Assembly: GCA_028824685.1 (NCBI GenBank)
Contig: JAPPCZ010000041.1
Location: 1 to 40,956 of the forward strand
Length of the DNA: 40,956 nucleotides
Direction of reading: 5' to 3'
Origin: Candidatus Poribacteria bacterium
GTDB lineage: Bacteria > Poribacteria > WGA-4E > WGA-3G
The translations under genes were made by a program, and so were the position numbers. Below the pieces are notes generated by a model. It did no database searches. It was not told the origin of the DNA and saw only the letters and a list, made by a program, of their open reading frames with translations. Below are positions 17,979-28,355 of the stretch, piece after piece (position 1 is the stretch's first letter; every line of letters begins with the position of its first letter).

Positions 17979-18030
17979 TGAAATTGATACCGCTTATGTG
18001 TTACGTTATGTTACGAAGGTTGAATTATTT

Positions 18031-18623
18031 TTAACCTAGATGATCTGCATCAAACTCAAAATTCCCAAACAAGAAGATAGATTGCTGCATTATAATACGG
18101 TTGTTTTGATGTCGAGGTTGCCATTGATACAGTTGAGATTCATTGCTATCTTTAAGAAAGAAATCAATATCTTGATTTAGTAATTTTGGTGAAATCTCTT
18201 TAAACCTTGGCGGTTGATTATGTATCGCAAATACTTTACCATTTGGCTGCGTAGTATCTTGTGAAGTATCGGAATCTATCAGACAAGCAAACCAGAGAGC
18301 GATTTGGGCACTATGGCTAAAATCTATCAGACAAGTCGCTGCTCCTAAATGCTGAAGTTCAGCAAGTATTTCCAATTCCTTATTCCAGGTTTAGGATTCT
18401 CAGCAAGTCCGGATCGCTTCATGTACCATAGTCCCAACGTAACAGGATTATTACGTTGAGCTATTGTTGGTAATCCACCGCGCTCAAGATGCGTTTTAAC
18501 CACAACGTCCATGATTTCCTGTTTTTGAACAGCCTGTCCTGCAAATAGTTCTTGAACAAGCTCTCGCGCCATGTTCCGTGTGAGAGTCTTCTCAAAATAC
18601 TTATACTGCTCATTCATAGACAT
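18031..18623 (-). pseudogene. FRG-domain protein, frameshifted
   Basis: Two overlapping minus-strand frames encode parts of one FRG-domain protein. The first (18623-18345) ends in NPKPGIRNWKYLL. The second continues as NKELEILAELQHLGAATCLIDFSHSAQIALWFAC, the characteristic FRG core (QHxGxxTxLIDFS/TxxPxIALWFA). Joining them needs a one-base (-1) shift near 18390. The second part stops at 18031, soon after QQSIFLFG, earlier than is usual for the domain, so the gene also seems truncated at the 3' end. FRG proteins are often found in mobile or defence settings, but their activity is poorly known. A sequencing error cannot be excluded for the frameshift. Confidence 0.7.
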
Positions 18624-18663
18624 GTTTTCTTCTTATTTCCAAGTTTACCACTAAAGTATACGC

Positions 18664-19899
18664 CTACTCATACGGCGCAAGCACATCCTCCACAGAACGC
18701 GTACCCGAAAACCAGCCAACAATCTTCCGTAACACCTCATCAAGCAGAATATCCGGACAAGATGCCCCCGCCGTCAAAACAATATCAACCGGACTGCCAT
18801 TAGGATGTTCAGTCGGCAACCAATCCTCTGTTATCCGCACCTCTTTTGTCTCAAGTACCAAATGACGAATCTGTTTTGGACTAAGCAATTCCTCAGCATC
18901 ACGTACAAAAAATGTCGGTAGTTTGTGTTCACAGAGTTCCACAAGGTGGCTTGTATTAGACGAATTGTAACCGCCAACAACAACCGCAACATCCCCACCT
19001 TCAGCGATAAGCGCAAGTGTCGCATCCTGATTCTCTTTCGTGGCATAACAGAGCGTGTCCTTCGTATCAGCAAAATGTTCCGTAAGATTCTCCGCACCAT
19101 ATCGCGTAATAATAGCCTGCCGCAGTAAATCAGCGATGGCTTGTGTCTCTGTAGCAAGCATCGTGGTCTGGTTGACAACACCGATACGTTCAAGGTGAAT
19201 ATCCGGATGGAAACCTTCGGAATATCGGTCAGTAAACTTTTCAAAGAAAAAGTCTGCATCTGCTTCGCCGCGTATCACTTTTGCGAGGTCTTCTGCTTCC
19301 ACCAAATCACGAACGACAACTACAGGTGCTTCCACTTGTGCATGAGAAAATGTGGCGCGGGTCTCCTCATGATACCGCTTACCATGCACAACAACGGTGT
19401 AATCTTGCTTGCCAATTTCCTGACTTCGCTTCCATACCTTTTCAACGAACGGACATGTGGTATCGTAGGACGAAAGCGTAACACCGCGAGCATTAAGTTC
19501 CGCTTCAATTTCTAACGTTGTACCGAAAGCCGGCACAATAACAACATCATCAGGCGCTAAGACATCAAACGGTAACAACGGATTACCTGCAGTGTCAGAG
19601 AGGAATTGCACACCGTGGTGTTTTAAATTTTCATTGACGCGAGGGTTATGAATAATCTCAGATAGTAGGAAAATTCGCTTGTCAGGATTCTCTTCAAGTG
19701 CGCGATATGCTATCTCAACAGCATTTTCTACGCCATAACAGAATCCGAAGTGACGAGCGATCTTAAAACGGACAGGACCAAAATCTAAAACGGAGGGGGA
19801 GAAGTCTCGCTTACGGGTGTCCATATTCCGCCGTGATGCCTTAACAGCAGAAATAATAGGACTTTCATAAAAGCGAGGTAACTTAAAAGTACGAGGCAT
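18664..19899 (-). CDS. ispH: 4-hydroxy-3-methylbut-2-enyl diphosphate reductase
   Basis: A 411-residue iron-sulfur enzyme (LytB) making IPP and DMAPP in the last step of the MEP isoprenoid pathway. The three cluster-binding Cys are Cys54 (GFCYGVENA), Cys149 (TTCPFVEKVW) and Cys284 (DTLCYATKENQ). Other signatures are SEIIHNPRVN and GGYNSSNTSHL. The protein has an N-terminal extension of about 40 residues before the catalytic core and is longer than the roughly 310-residue E. coli form. The ATG at 19899 has only a weak ribosome site and lies 24 bases after rpmH, so it is probably co-transcribed with the ribosomal protein gene, in the position where rnpA is normally found. Confidence 0.96.
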   Translation of the reverse strand: MPRTFKLPRFYESPIISAVKASRRNMDTRKRDFSPSVLDFGPVRFKIARHFGFCYGVENAVEIAYRALEENPDKRIFLLSEIIHNPRVNENLKHHGVQFLSDTAGNPLLPFDVLAPDDVVIVPAFGTTLEIEAELNARGVTLSSYDTTCPFVEKVWKRSQEIGKQDYTVVVHGKRYHEETRATFSHAQVEAPVVVVRDLVEAEDLAKVIRGEADADFFFEKFTDRYSEGFHPDIHLERIGVVNQTTMLATETQAIADLLRQAIITRYGAENLTEHFADTKDTLCYATKENQDATLALIAEGGDVAVVVGGYNSSNTSHLVELCEHKLPTFFVRDAEELLSPKQIRHLVLETKEVRITEDWLPTEHPNGSPVDIVLTAGASCPDILLDEVLRKIVGWFSGTRSVEDVLAPYE

Positions 19900-19923
19900 C
19901 TTTTAAAGTGTTCCATAGCAACT

Positions 19924-20058
19924 TTACGCACTGAGGATTTTTCTACCCTTTGCTCTTCGGCGCGCAAGGATTTTGCGCCCATCACGGGTAGACATACGTT
20001 TCCGAAATCCGAGTTTGTTTTTTCGTTTACGCCTATGTGGCTGATACGTACGTTTCAT
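19924..20058 (-). CDS. rpmH: 50S ribosomal protein L34
   Basis: A 44-residue, very basic protein beginning [14 protein letters not shown] and containing [15 protein letters not shown], ending KGRKILSA: a textbook L34. ATG at 20058 follows GAGAGGA. It is divergent from dnaA across a 450-base spacer, the usual origin-proximal location. rnpA, which normally follows rpmH, is absent; ispH follows instead. Confidence 0.98.
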   Translation of the reverse strand: MKRTYQPHRRKRKNKLGFRKRMSTRDGRKILARRRAKGRKILSA

Positions 20059-20131
20059 AACGTTTTCCTCTCTATTTCTTATCCTTAAATGTCCACAAAA
20101 ATTACGAGTTATGTTTTTATCTTAGATAAAA

Positions 20132-20160
20132 AGGATACCCGATTTTTTACAGTTTGTCAA
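20132..20160 (-). promoter_or_regulatory. Promoter for rpmH-ispH
   Basis: On the minus strand a consensus TTGACA (20160-20155), 17-base spacer and TATCCT (20137-20132), about 75 bases before the rpmH ATG. Confidence 0.6.
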
Positions 20161-20406
20161 ATTTTTCTGTAGAATCACACGGAGGTGATATCGTATCTAT
20201 TGCACAAAATTGACGTTATAAATAACAGCAAGTATTTTGGTGAATTTTGTAAAAATTGTGTCTTTACCCGATAAATTGGTGAAAATTTGCTTGTTATATA
20301 ATATATACTTTTTTAATTCTAAATCTTCAAATTTTCTCCATACATTAGGTACGATTTTAGTTCAAAATTCACTAAATTTAACTTGCTATTTCAAATTGGA
20401 AAATGA

Positions 20407-20464
20407 TATAATTCACGTTCGCGTTAGATATATTTTTGAAAGAAATTTCATAACATTTTAATAA
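20407..20464 (+). promoter_or_regulatory. Candidate dnaA promoters
   Basis: Two overlapping possibilities in the AT-rich rpmH-dnaA spacer. TATAAT at 20407-20412 has TG one base upstream and a weak -35 (TTGCTA) 18 bases before. TTGAAA at 20436-20441 is followed, after 17 bases, by TAATAA at 20459-20464, 45 bases before the dnaA ATG. The rest of 20161-20406 holds no gene and no DnaA-box-like 9-mers that I can see. Confidence 0.45.
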
Positions 20465-20509
20465 CATTGCTCGGACAACTGGCAATCCCTAATAGGTAGG
20501 AACATTCTC

Positions 20510-21844
20510 ATGCAACACACCCCTGATTCGCTCTGGTTAGCAATACTTGAGGAACTTGACGAAACCGCCCGTGATGACATATATCTCCGTCAAGTTACCC
20601 CACATTCACTTACCGAGGAGTCTTTTATCATTGCTGTTCCTTCCGATTATACACAAGACGAAATCGAAGACAGATTTCTCAGTGACATTAAGAAGGTATT
20701 AGGCAATGAAATAAATAACGGTTGTAGGTTGAAAATTTCAGTGGATACATCTCTTGCCAAAATCCCCAAACTTAAGCAAACTGAAAATGGTTCTGAAGAA
20801 GACACCCCTGAAACTGCAAACTTAAATCCTAACTACATCTTTAAGAACTTCGTTGTTGGACAGAGCAATCGGATCTGTCATGCGACTGCATTTGCTGCGT
20901 CCGATGACCTCGGAGGAGAATATAATCCACTTTTTATATACGGCGGCGTAGGACTCGGAAAAACACATCTCCTTCATGCTATCGGCAATAGAGTACAAGA
21001 TAAAGCCCCCAAACGGAAAGTGCTTTACGTCACATCAGAAACGTTTATGAACGAATTTATTGAGTCTATCATGTATCGAAATTCAGCACAAGGGTTCCGC
21101 ACAAAATACAGAACAGCGGATTTGTTATTAATTGATGATATCCAATTCTTAGCACGTAAAGAAGGGACACAAGAGGAATTTTTCAATACCTTCAACGATT
21201 TATATATGAACTCTAACCAAATCGTTATGACGAGTGACCGGTCGCCGAGTATGCTTGAAAACCTTGAAGAAAGACTCAGTTCTCGTTTTGAATGGGGCAT
21301 GGTAGCAGAAATAGATAAACCCAATTATGAACTTCGCCTTTCAATTCTAAAACGAAAATGTGAAGACCAAGATTTTGAGGATATTTCCGATGAAGTGCTA
21401 AGTTATATCGCAGAAATGGTAACCGCAAATATTCGTGAATTAGAAGGTATACTGATACGTCTCACTACACAGGCTACAATTCTTGGTGAACGGCTTGATA
21501 TTGATTTTGCACGCAGGGTACTAAATGACACATCCCCACTTAGCAGAAGATCAGGGCAAAAAGTTATTACAGCATCAACGATACAAAAAATTGTCGCTGA
21601 TCATTTTCAATTGAACAGCGATGACCTAACTTCAGCAAAACGAACGAAAGTCCTTGTTTTTCCACGCCAAATCGCCATGTATCTATGTAGAGAACTCACG
21701 CAGCTTTCTTTGTTAGATATTGCAGAAGCATTTAATAGGCAAAACCATAGAACCATCACGTATGCCTACGAACAGATTGAAAAACTACTTGAAGACAAGG
21801 AAATAAAAAAGCTTGTCCAACTTTTAACTGATGAATTGACATAA
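20510..21844 (+). CDS. dnaA: Chromosomal replication initiator protein DnaA
   Basis: A 444-residue initiator. Domain I (residues 1-80) keeps the helicase/regulator-binding start SLWLAILEEL; domain II is short (about 81-105). Domain III is the AAA+ ATPase with Walker A GGVGLGKT (145-152), Walker B LLLIDD (205-210) and the arginine-finger region SSRFEWG. Domain IV (about 350-444) binds DNA. Its signature is altered: the usual DHTTV reads NHRTI (412-416), and the recognition-helix entry SLPEI reads SLLDI (400-404), while the Arg equivalent to E. coli Arg399 is kept. These positions contact bases in the E. coli DnaA-box complex, and the downstream origin has non-canonical boxes. dnaN does not follow. 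Confidence 0.98.
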   Translation: MQHTPDSLWLAILEELDETARDDIYLRQVTPHSLTEESFIIAVPSDYTQDEIEDRFLSDIKKVLGNEINNGCRLKISVDTSLAKIPKLKQTENGSEEDTPETANLNPNYIFKNFVVGQSNRICHATAFAASDDLGGEYNPLFIYGGVGLGKTHLLHAIGNRVQDKAPKRKVLYVTSETFMNEFIESIMYRNSAQGFRTKYRTADLLLIDDIQFLARKEGTQEEFFNTFNDLYMNSNQIVMTSDRSPSMLENLEERLSSRFEWGMVAEIDKPNYELRLSILKRKCEDQDFEDISDEVLSYIAEMVTANIRELEGILIRLTTQATILGERLDIDFARRVLNDTSPLSRRSGQKVITASTIQKIVADHFQLNSDDLTSAKRTKVLVFPRQIAMYLCRELTQLSLLDIAEAFNRQNHRTITYAYEQIEKLLEDKEIKKLVQLLTDELT

Positions 21845-21889
21845 GGTTTACTCCTCTCTACCTAAAATCTTAGGAGATTTGTAAGCATT

Positions 21890-22100
21890 CCTTACTGATA
21901 ATAAGTTGATAATAAGTTGATAATAACCTGACAATAACTCCAAAATTATTGTTGATAAATTGTTAATAACTTTACACCACAATTAGTTGAATTGATAAAT
22001 TGTTAATAAGTGCAAAAGTTATTATCAAATTATTATCAGCGATTATATCAATCCCCACAAGGTTTTAGAGCAGTTATTAACATATTATCATTCCCTACTG
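21890..22100. other. Putative oriC with non-canonical phased DnaA boxes
   Basis: Between dnaA and recF. Four tandem 11-mers at 21895-21938 read CTGATAATAAG, TTGATAATAAG, TTGATAATAAC and CTGACAATAAC. Then come TTGTTGATAA (21949), TTGTTAATAA (21960), GAATTGATAA (21989) and TTGTTAATAA (22000). In the opposite orientation are TTATTATCAA (22019), TTATTATCAG (22030) and TTATTAACAT (22074). Neighbouring copies are spaced 11 bases, about one helical turn. The core TGWTRATAA differs from the E. coli box (TGTGGATAA on this strand) at central positions. Gene context and AT-richness support an origin; unwinding could occur in the AT-rich DNA up to 22296. Confidence 0.75.
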
Positions 22101-22104
22101 TTAC

Positions 22105-22142
22105 TACTAAGGTACAATTTAATTTAAAATTGTACCTTAGTA
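22105..22142. repeat. 16-bp perfect inverted repeat between the origin boxes and recF
   Basis: TACTAAGGTACAATTT (22105-22120), six-base spacer, AAATTGTACCTTAGTA (22127-22142). No T-tract follows, so it is not a terminator; it could be a protein-binding palindrome or cruciform at the origin edge. A partial likeness (GGTACAAATTTTAATTTG) occurs just after the gyrB promoter at about 24155. The remaining spacer to 22296 is AT-rich without a gene. Confidence 0.6.
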
Positions 22143-22296
22143 CATAATATAAGATTCATGGAAACTACATTCAAAGACAAGAATTTATAAGAAATTCTCT
22201 GGTATATGATTTTCAATATTTTTAATATTAAAGAGAATACCAAAGTTTATTTTGAAGATTCTATATAATTGAAATTGAGAGAATAGTGAGGTTTAA

Positions 22297-23451
22297 ATGC
22301 ACTTAGAGCGATTATGCCTGCGGAATTTTCGGAATTATAAAGAATGTGACATCACATTTTGTTCGCCAGTGACGTTAATCGTTGGGAAAAATGCGATGGG
22401 AAAAACGAGTCTTCTGGAATCGCTCTATTTTCTTTGTACAGGGGAATCACATAGATCTAATACTGCTCTTGAATTAATACGGCATACATCAGAGGGGTTT
22501 TCGGTTATAGGTTATTTTCGTAGTGATAAGCGACCCAATTCACTCATACGGCTTGAAGCAGTGAAACCTCGCCAAGGTCCATTTCGATTAAAAACAGATG
22601 GCGTATTACAACAAAGACGTTCCGACTGGATAGGTCAGTTCAATGTTGTAGTCTTTTCACCTGAATCTTTGGACCTTGTGAAAGGAGCACCTACATCCCG
22701 CAGACGATGGCTTGATTTACTTTTATCCCAATTGAATCGAGAATATCTGGAAGAACTTCAACGTTATCGTGGAATTTTGCAACATCGAAATGCATTGTTG
22801 AAGCGATTGAGTATTGGGAAAGGATCTGTTGGCGAAATATCTGTTTGGGATGGTCTCCTTGTTGAATCGGGAGTTGCGTTGATTGGGGCAAGACATACTG
22901 CATTAGCGCGGTTAAGCGGAATTGTGGAGAAAACGCATCTTTCGTTGACGGGTGAACGGGAACGGCTTTTGTTACAATATGTTCCAGGGGTTGAGTGTGC
23001 CATCACAGAGTTTTCTGATATTACGAATCTTTCCGATCATTTTCGAGATGCCTTGGCAAAAGCACGCCGAGATGAACTGCGGCGGGGAGTGACACTCGTC
23101 GGTCCACATCGTGATGATTTTACATTAGTTTTGGAAACGTCAAACGGTGCGGAGGAAATTTTGCGTGAAACTGCGCGTACTTATGCTTCTCAAGGACAGT
23201 GTCGAACAATAGCACTTGCCCTAAAACTTGCAGAGTTGGAGTTTATTCGTGAAGATACCGGCGTAGCACCGCTTTTTCTGTTAGATGATGTCCTATCGGA
23301 GTTGGATGTGAAAAGGCGTGCCTATCTATTAGCGTATCTACAAGGTGTTAATGCACAGACTGTTATTACAGCCACTGACAAAGACGTAATGGGCGATGAA
23401 CTACCGGATATCCATCTATTAGTGGTTGAAAACGGTATAATCGTTAATTAA
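22297..23451 (+). CDS. recF: DNA replication and repair protein RecF
   Basis: A 384-residue SMC-like ATPase that loads RecA at gaps through RecFOR. It starts MHLERLCLRNFRNY, a typical RecF opening. Walker A is GKNAMGKTS (usual form GxNGxGKT), the ABC-like signature SQGQCRTIALALKLAE is near residue 300, and Walker B plus D-loop is FLLDDVLSELD. ATG 22297 follows TGAGG. It comes straight after the origin spacer, where dnaN would normally separate dnaA and recF. The DciA-like gene follows 38 bases later, suggesting co-transcription. Confidence 0.96.
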   Translation: MHLERLCLRNFRNYKECDITFCSPVTLIVGKNAMGKTSLLESLYFLCTGESHRSNTALELIRHTSEGFSVIGYFRSDKRPNSLIRLEAVKPRQGPFRLKTDGVLQQRRSDWIGQFNVVVFSPESLDLVKGAPTSRRRWLDLLLSQLNREYLEELQRYRGILQHRNALLKRLSIGKGSVGEISVWDGLLVESGVALIGARHTALARLSGIVEKTHLSLTGERERLLLQYVPGVECAITEFSDITNLSDHFRDALAKARRDELRRGVTLVGPHRDDFTLVLETSNGAEEILRETARTYASQGQCRTIALALKLAELEFIREDTGVAPLFLLDDVLSELDVKRRAYLLAYLQGVNAQTVITATDKDVMGDELPDIHLLVVENGIIVN

Positions 23452-23489
23452 ACGTTGCAGATCAATATTGGATTTGGGTGGATAGAAGA

Positions 23490-24056
23490 ATGCGTTTTAA
23501 AAAATCTCGTAAGAATAAACGACGGCCGGTAATACGGCGTAGAACAGTAAAAGTACAAGGGGTTATAGAAACTTTTCTACGCCGAGAGGGCTGGACTGAT
23601 AAACTCCATGAAATAAAGATTTTTGATGCATGGCGATCTATTGTCGGCGCACCAGTTGCCGCACAAAGTGTCCCAGTCTCCTTATCAAATGGAGTTTTAA
23701 AGGTTGAAGTTGCCCATCCACTTTATGCTACTGAGTTATCTGCAATGAAAACTCAAATTCTTTTAGAACTTGAAAAAAAACTTGAAGACCTGAATGCAGG
23801 AACACGTAGACCTTCTAAGAAACGTAAGGTAATTGACATCCAATTTCGCTTTAATCCACACATTTCTAAGGAAAAACCCACTGAAAATGCAGCAAAATCA
23901 GATTCGGAGGCATATAAGCGGATTTCCAAATCTGTCCCACCTGAGATGAAAGAGCAGATTGAAGCTGCTGTTTCGGTAGTAAGTGATTCCGAATTACAGG
24001 CTTCTTTAAAGACACTTTTTTTGACGCAATGCTCTTATTCTGAGACTACAGAATAA
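23490..24056 (+). CDS. DciA-like (DUF721) protein, putative replicative helicase loader/operator
   Basis: About 188 residues from ATG 23490; a GTG at 23478 would add four. After a very basic N-terminus (KKSRKNKRRPVIRRR) comes the DUF721 core: FDAWRSIVGAPVAAQSVP, then LKVEVAHPLYATELSAMK and a helix. DUF721/DciA proteins assist loading of the DnaB helicase in bacteria that lack DnaC or DnaI, and are commonly encoded near dnaA-recF-gyrB. The C-terminal 90 residues are less conserved and charged. Assignment to the family is good; the helicase role is by homology. Confidence 0.85.
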   Translation: MRFKKSRKNKRRPVIRRRTVKVQGVIETFLRREGWTDKLHEIKIFDAWRSIVGAPVAAQSVPVSLSNGVLKVEVAHPLYATELSAMKTQILLELEKKLEDLNAGTRRPSKKRKVIDIQFRFNPHISKEKPTENAAKSDSEAYKRISKSVPPEMKEQIEAAVSVVSDSELQASLKTLFLTQCSYSETTE

Positions 24057-24114
24057 CAACAAATATATGACATATAAAAAATGTAAAAAATTCACAAAAT
24101 AGATAAAAAATAGG

Positions 24115-24144
24115 TTGACAAAAAATAAAATTTTATGGTATAAT
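24115..24144 (+). promoter_or_regulatory. Strong sigma-70 promoter of gyrB
   Basis: Perfect TTGACA (24115-24120), 18-base spacer, perfect TATAAT (24139-24144), with TG one base before the -10. The predicted transcript start is near 24151, leaving an about 250-base untranslated leader before the gyrB ATG. I see no known riboswitch in it. Gyrase promoters are often supercoiling-sensitive, but the sequence does not prove it here. Confidence 0.75.
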
Positions 24145-24398
24145 GAATATAGAAGGTACAAATTTTAATTTGAAGATTTGACAGAATATTACTGACTGTG
24201 GATTGATGTGAAAAACGTCATTAAATTAATTAGTGATTATAACTTATAGTTAAAAAATATATCTGGAAAATTTTAGGGATTCATGATAATCCAGCAACAA
24301 GTTCTTTCCATGCTGTTCACCGAACCTTTTCTCATTTTCATACTTCCGATTGGCACAACTAATAACCGAAAACCGATAACTTAAAAGAGGATTTATAA

Positions 24399-26906
<2,508 letters not shown>

Positions 26907-26934
26907 CCAGTATGTGTCAATATAAAAAATGCTT

Positions 26935-27160
26935 GCTCTTGTAGGAGTGAATCAACGCTGAATACGCCAAAGCAAAAAATCAACGTATGAATGCCAAAAA
27001 GCGCATTCGGCGTTGATTTGGACAGATGCCTAAAAGGCATGTGGCGTTGATTTGGGGGAACGCCTATAGGCGACGAATGCCATACGCACATTCGGCGTTG
27101 ATTCTGTTCATACCGTTGATTTCTTGATTTCGATCTCCGAATCGCGACCTTTAGACCAAA
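26935..27160. repeat. Cluster of covarying short hairpin repeats
   Basis: Tandem-like units with small palindromes separated by GTTGATT: the GAATGCC...GCATTCGGCGTTGATTTGG type, GATGCC-TAAAA-GGCAT, AACGCC-TATA-GGCG, and a truncated ATCTCCGAATCGCGACC unit. No coding potential was recognised. Part of the 1.4-kb gene-poor gap between gyrB and gyrA. Confidence 0.5.
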
Positions 27161-27463
27161 CGGGTTAACAAACCAAAAATTGAATGCCGCTGATAAAATG
27201 TAAAATTTAACTTGACAAGCACTATTCATTTGTGTAATAATTAGTATTACATAAAGGTTTATTTATAAGACGCCACAATTATGTCAACATTTCAAAATAC
27301 CAACATTCAGAGAACTATTAAATACATTGCCGAAATGCCAAAAAAACAGGAATTCGGGCAGAATATCAAAAGTTACCAAAAATGAAAAAATATAAAATTA
27401 ATAATTCTACAAAAAACACCTATAAAACCATGCACAGACTGGGTTAAGGGTGATTTGCAAAAA

Positions 27464-27498
27464 CATACCACGGTATGAAAAAACATACCGTACGGTAT
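27464..27498. promoter_or_regulatory. Paired operator-like palindromes
   Basis: CATACCACGGTATG (27464-27477) and ATACCGTACGGTAT (27485-27498, a perfect palindrome) share the half-site ATACC/GGTAT. Their centres are exactly 21 bases apart, two helical turns, as expected for cooperatively bound repressor dimers. They lie upstream of small or decayed reading frames at 27521 and 27593. No regulator gene is nearby, so function is inferred from geometry only. Confidence 0.4.
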
Positions 27499-27592
27499 AC
27501 TTTTTAGGTAAATAATCCTATGAAATTATACGATTTCTGGATGAATTACCGAAATAGATTTGTTAATAATCGTTCTGGTAAAAGGTCGCACA

Positions 27593-27811
27593 ATGAATTT
27601 CTCAAACTGGCTTGAAAAATGGGAAATGGCACCTTTAAAAATCACGACTCCTTTTCTGCAAATGGAGTGAACTCCAAACGATGTGGATAAAAATGCCGCT
27701 TCGGCACTCTATATTGAATTGCTTACACGGATTACGATACAACCATTGCTCATTGAACATGGCGATGAAAAAGCAGCTTTGGATAGTAGACATTATAATG
27801 ATTTAATTTGA
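27593..27811 (+). pseudogene. Decayed small gene with an in-frame TGA
   Basis: Reading from ATG 27593 gives 72 codons of plausible protein (start MNFSNWLEKWEMAPLKI; second part ASALYIELLTRITIQPLL), interrupted only by TGA at 27668-27670 and ending at TGA 27809. The residues look like a small soluble alpha-helical protein truncated at the C-terminus. AAAGG lies eight bases upstream. A 31-codon frame from 27521 overlaps its start by 24 bases. I do not recognise the family with certainty. Most likely a gene remnant; the standard code is used by the neighbouring genes. Confidence 0.5.
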
Positions 27812-27837
27812 ATTACGGTTTACTGAGCGTCTCGGAC

Positions 27838-28275
27838 CTCTTGAGTTCCTTAGGAACGCTATGTTTATAGAAAAAATGTTACCCACCGCCTCTTGAGTTC
27901 CGGGGAATGCCTAAATGGCATTCATACCCGGTGAATACCAAAAAGGTATTCATACCGTTGATTTCTTGATTTGGTAGGAACGACATATCAACTGCCAATG
28001 CGCTGCGAAAACATATCGTCCCCGCCAAATGCCAAACGCGCATTTGGCGTTGATTTGGACAAATACCAAACGCGTATTTGGCGTTGATTTGGACAAATAC
28101 CATACGGGGAATGCCAAAAGGCATTCATACCCGGGGAACGCCTACAGCGTTCATACCCGGGGAACGCCTACAGGCGTTCATACCGTTGATTTCTTGATTT
28201 CTTGATTTCTTGATTTGGCGTATTTGGCGTTGATTCACGGGACTAATGAACCAACAAATCCTATTTATGAGATAC
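27838..28275. repeat. Dense hairpin-repeat cluster upstream of gyrA
   Basis: Units include GTTCC-TTA-GGAAC, GAATGCC-TAAAT-GGCATTC (27905-27923), GAATACC-AAAAA-GGTATTC (27933-27951), two CAAATRCCAAACGCG-RCATTTGGCG types near 28025 and 28061, GAATGCC-AAAA-GGCATTC, and two GAACGCC-TACA-(G)GCGTTC. Stems differ by compensating bases while the tail CATACC or GTTGATTT is constant. Then come three 8-bp tandem copies of TTGATTTC plus a variant (28186-28217). At 28244-28275 there is a 32-base exact copy of sequence found at 33146-33177. The intervening 27161-27463 stretch is AT-rich with nothing recognised. Confidence 0.6.
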
Positions 28276-28355
28276 GTTCTAATATAGATAGTGGGAAACC
28301 ATTGTTTTGAATAAAAAATAATGGCTGACTGCTCACAGCGAATAAAGAGAAACAC

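Noticed and set aside
19785..19985. 66-codon minus-strand frame overlapping rpmH and ispH as a candidate rnpA
   Set aside because: No RNase P protein motif (such as RNRxKR); it overlaps two real genes in another frame.
27668..27670. In-frame TGA as a recoded codon (Sec or Trp)
   Set aside because: No SECIS-like hairpin was recognised, the protein is a short fragment, and the many other genes use TGG for Trp and TGA as stop. A pseudogene is simpler.
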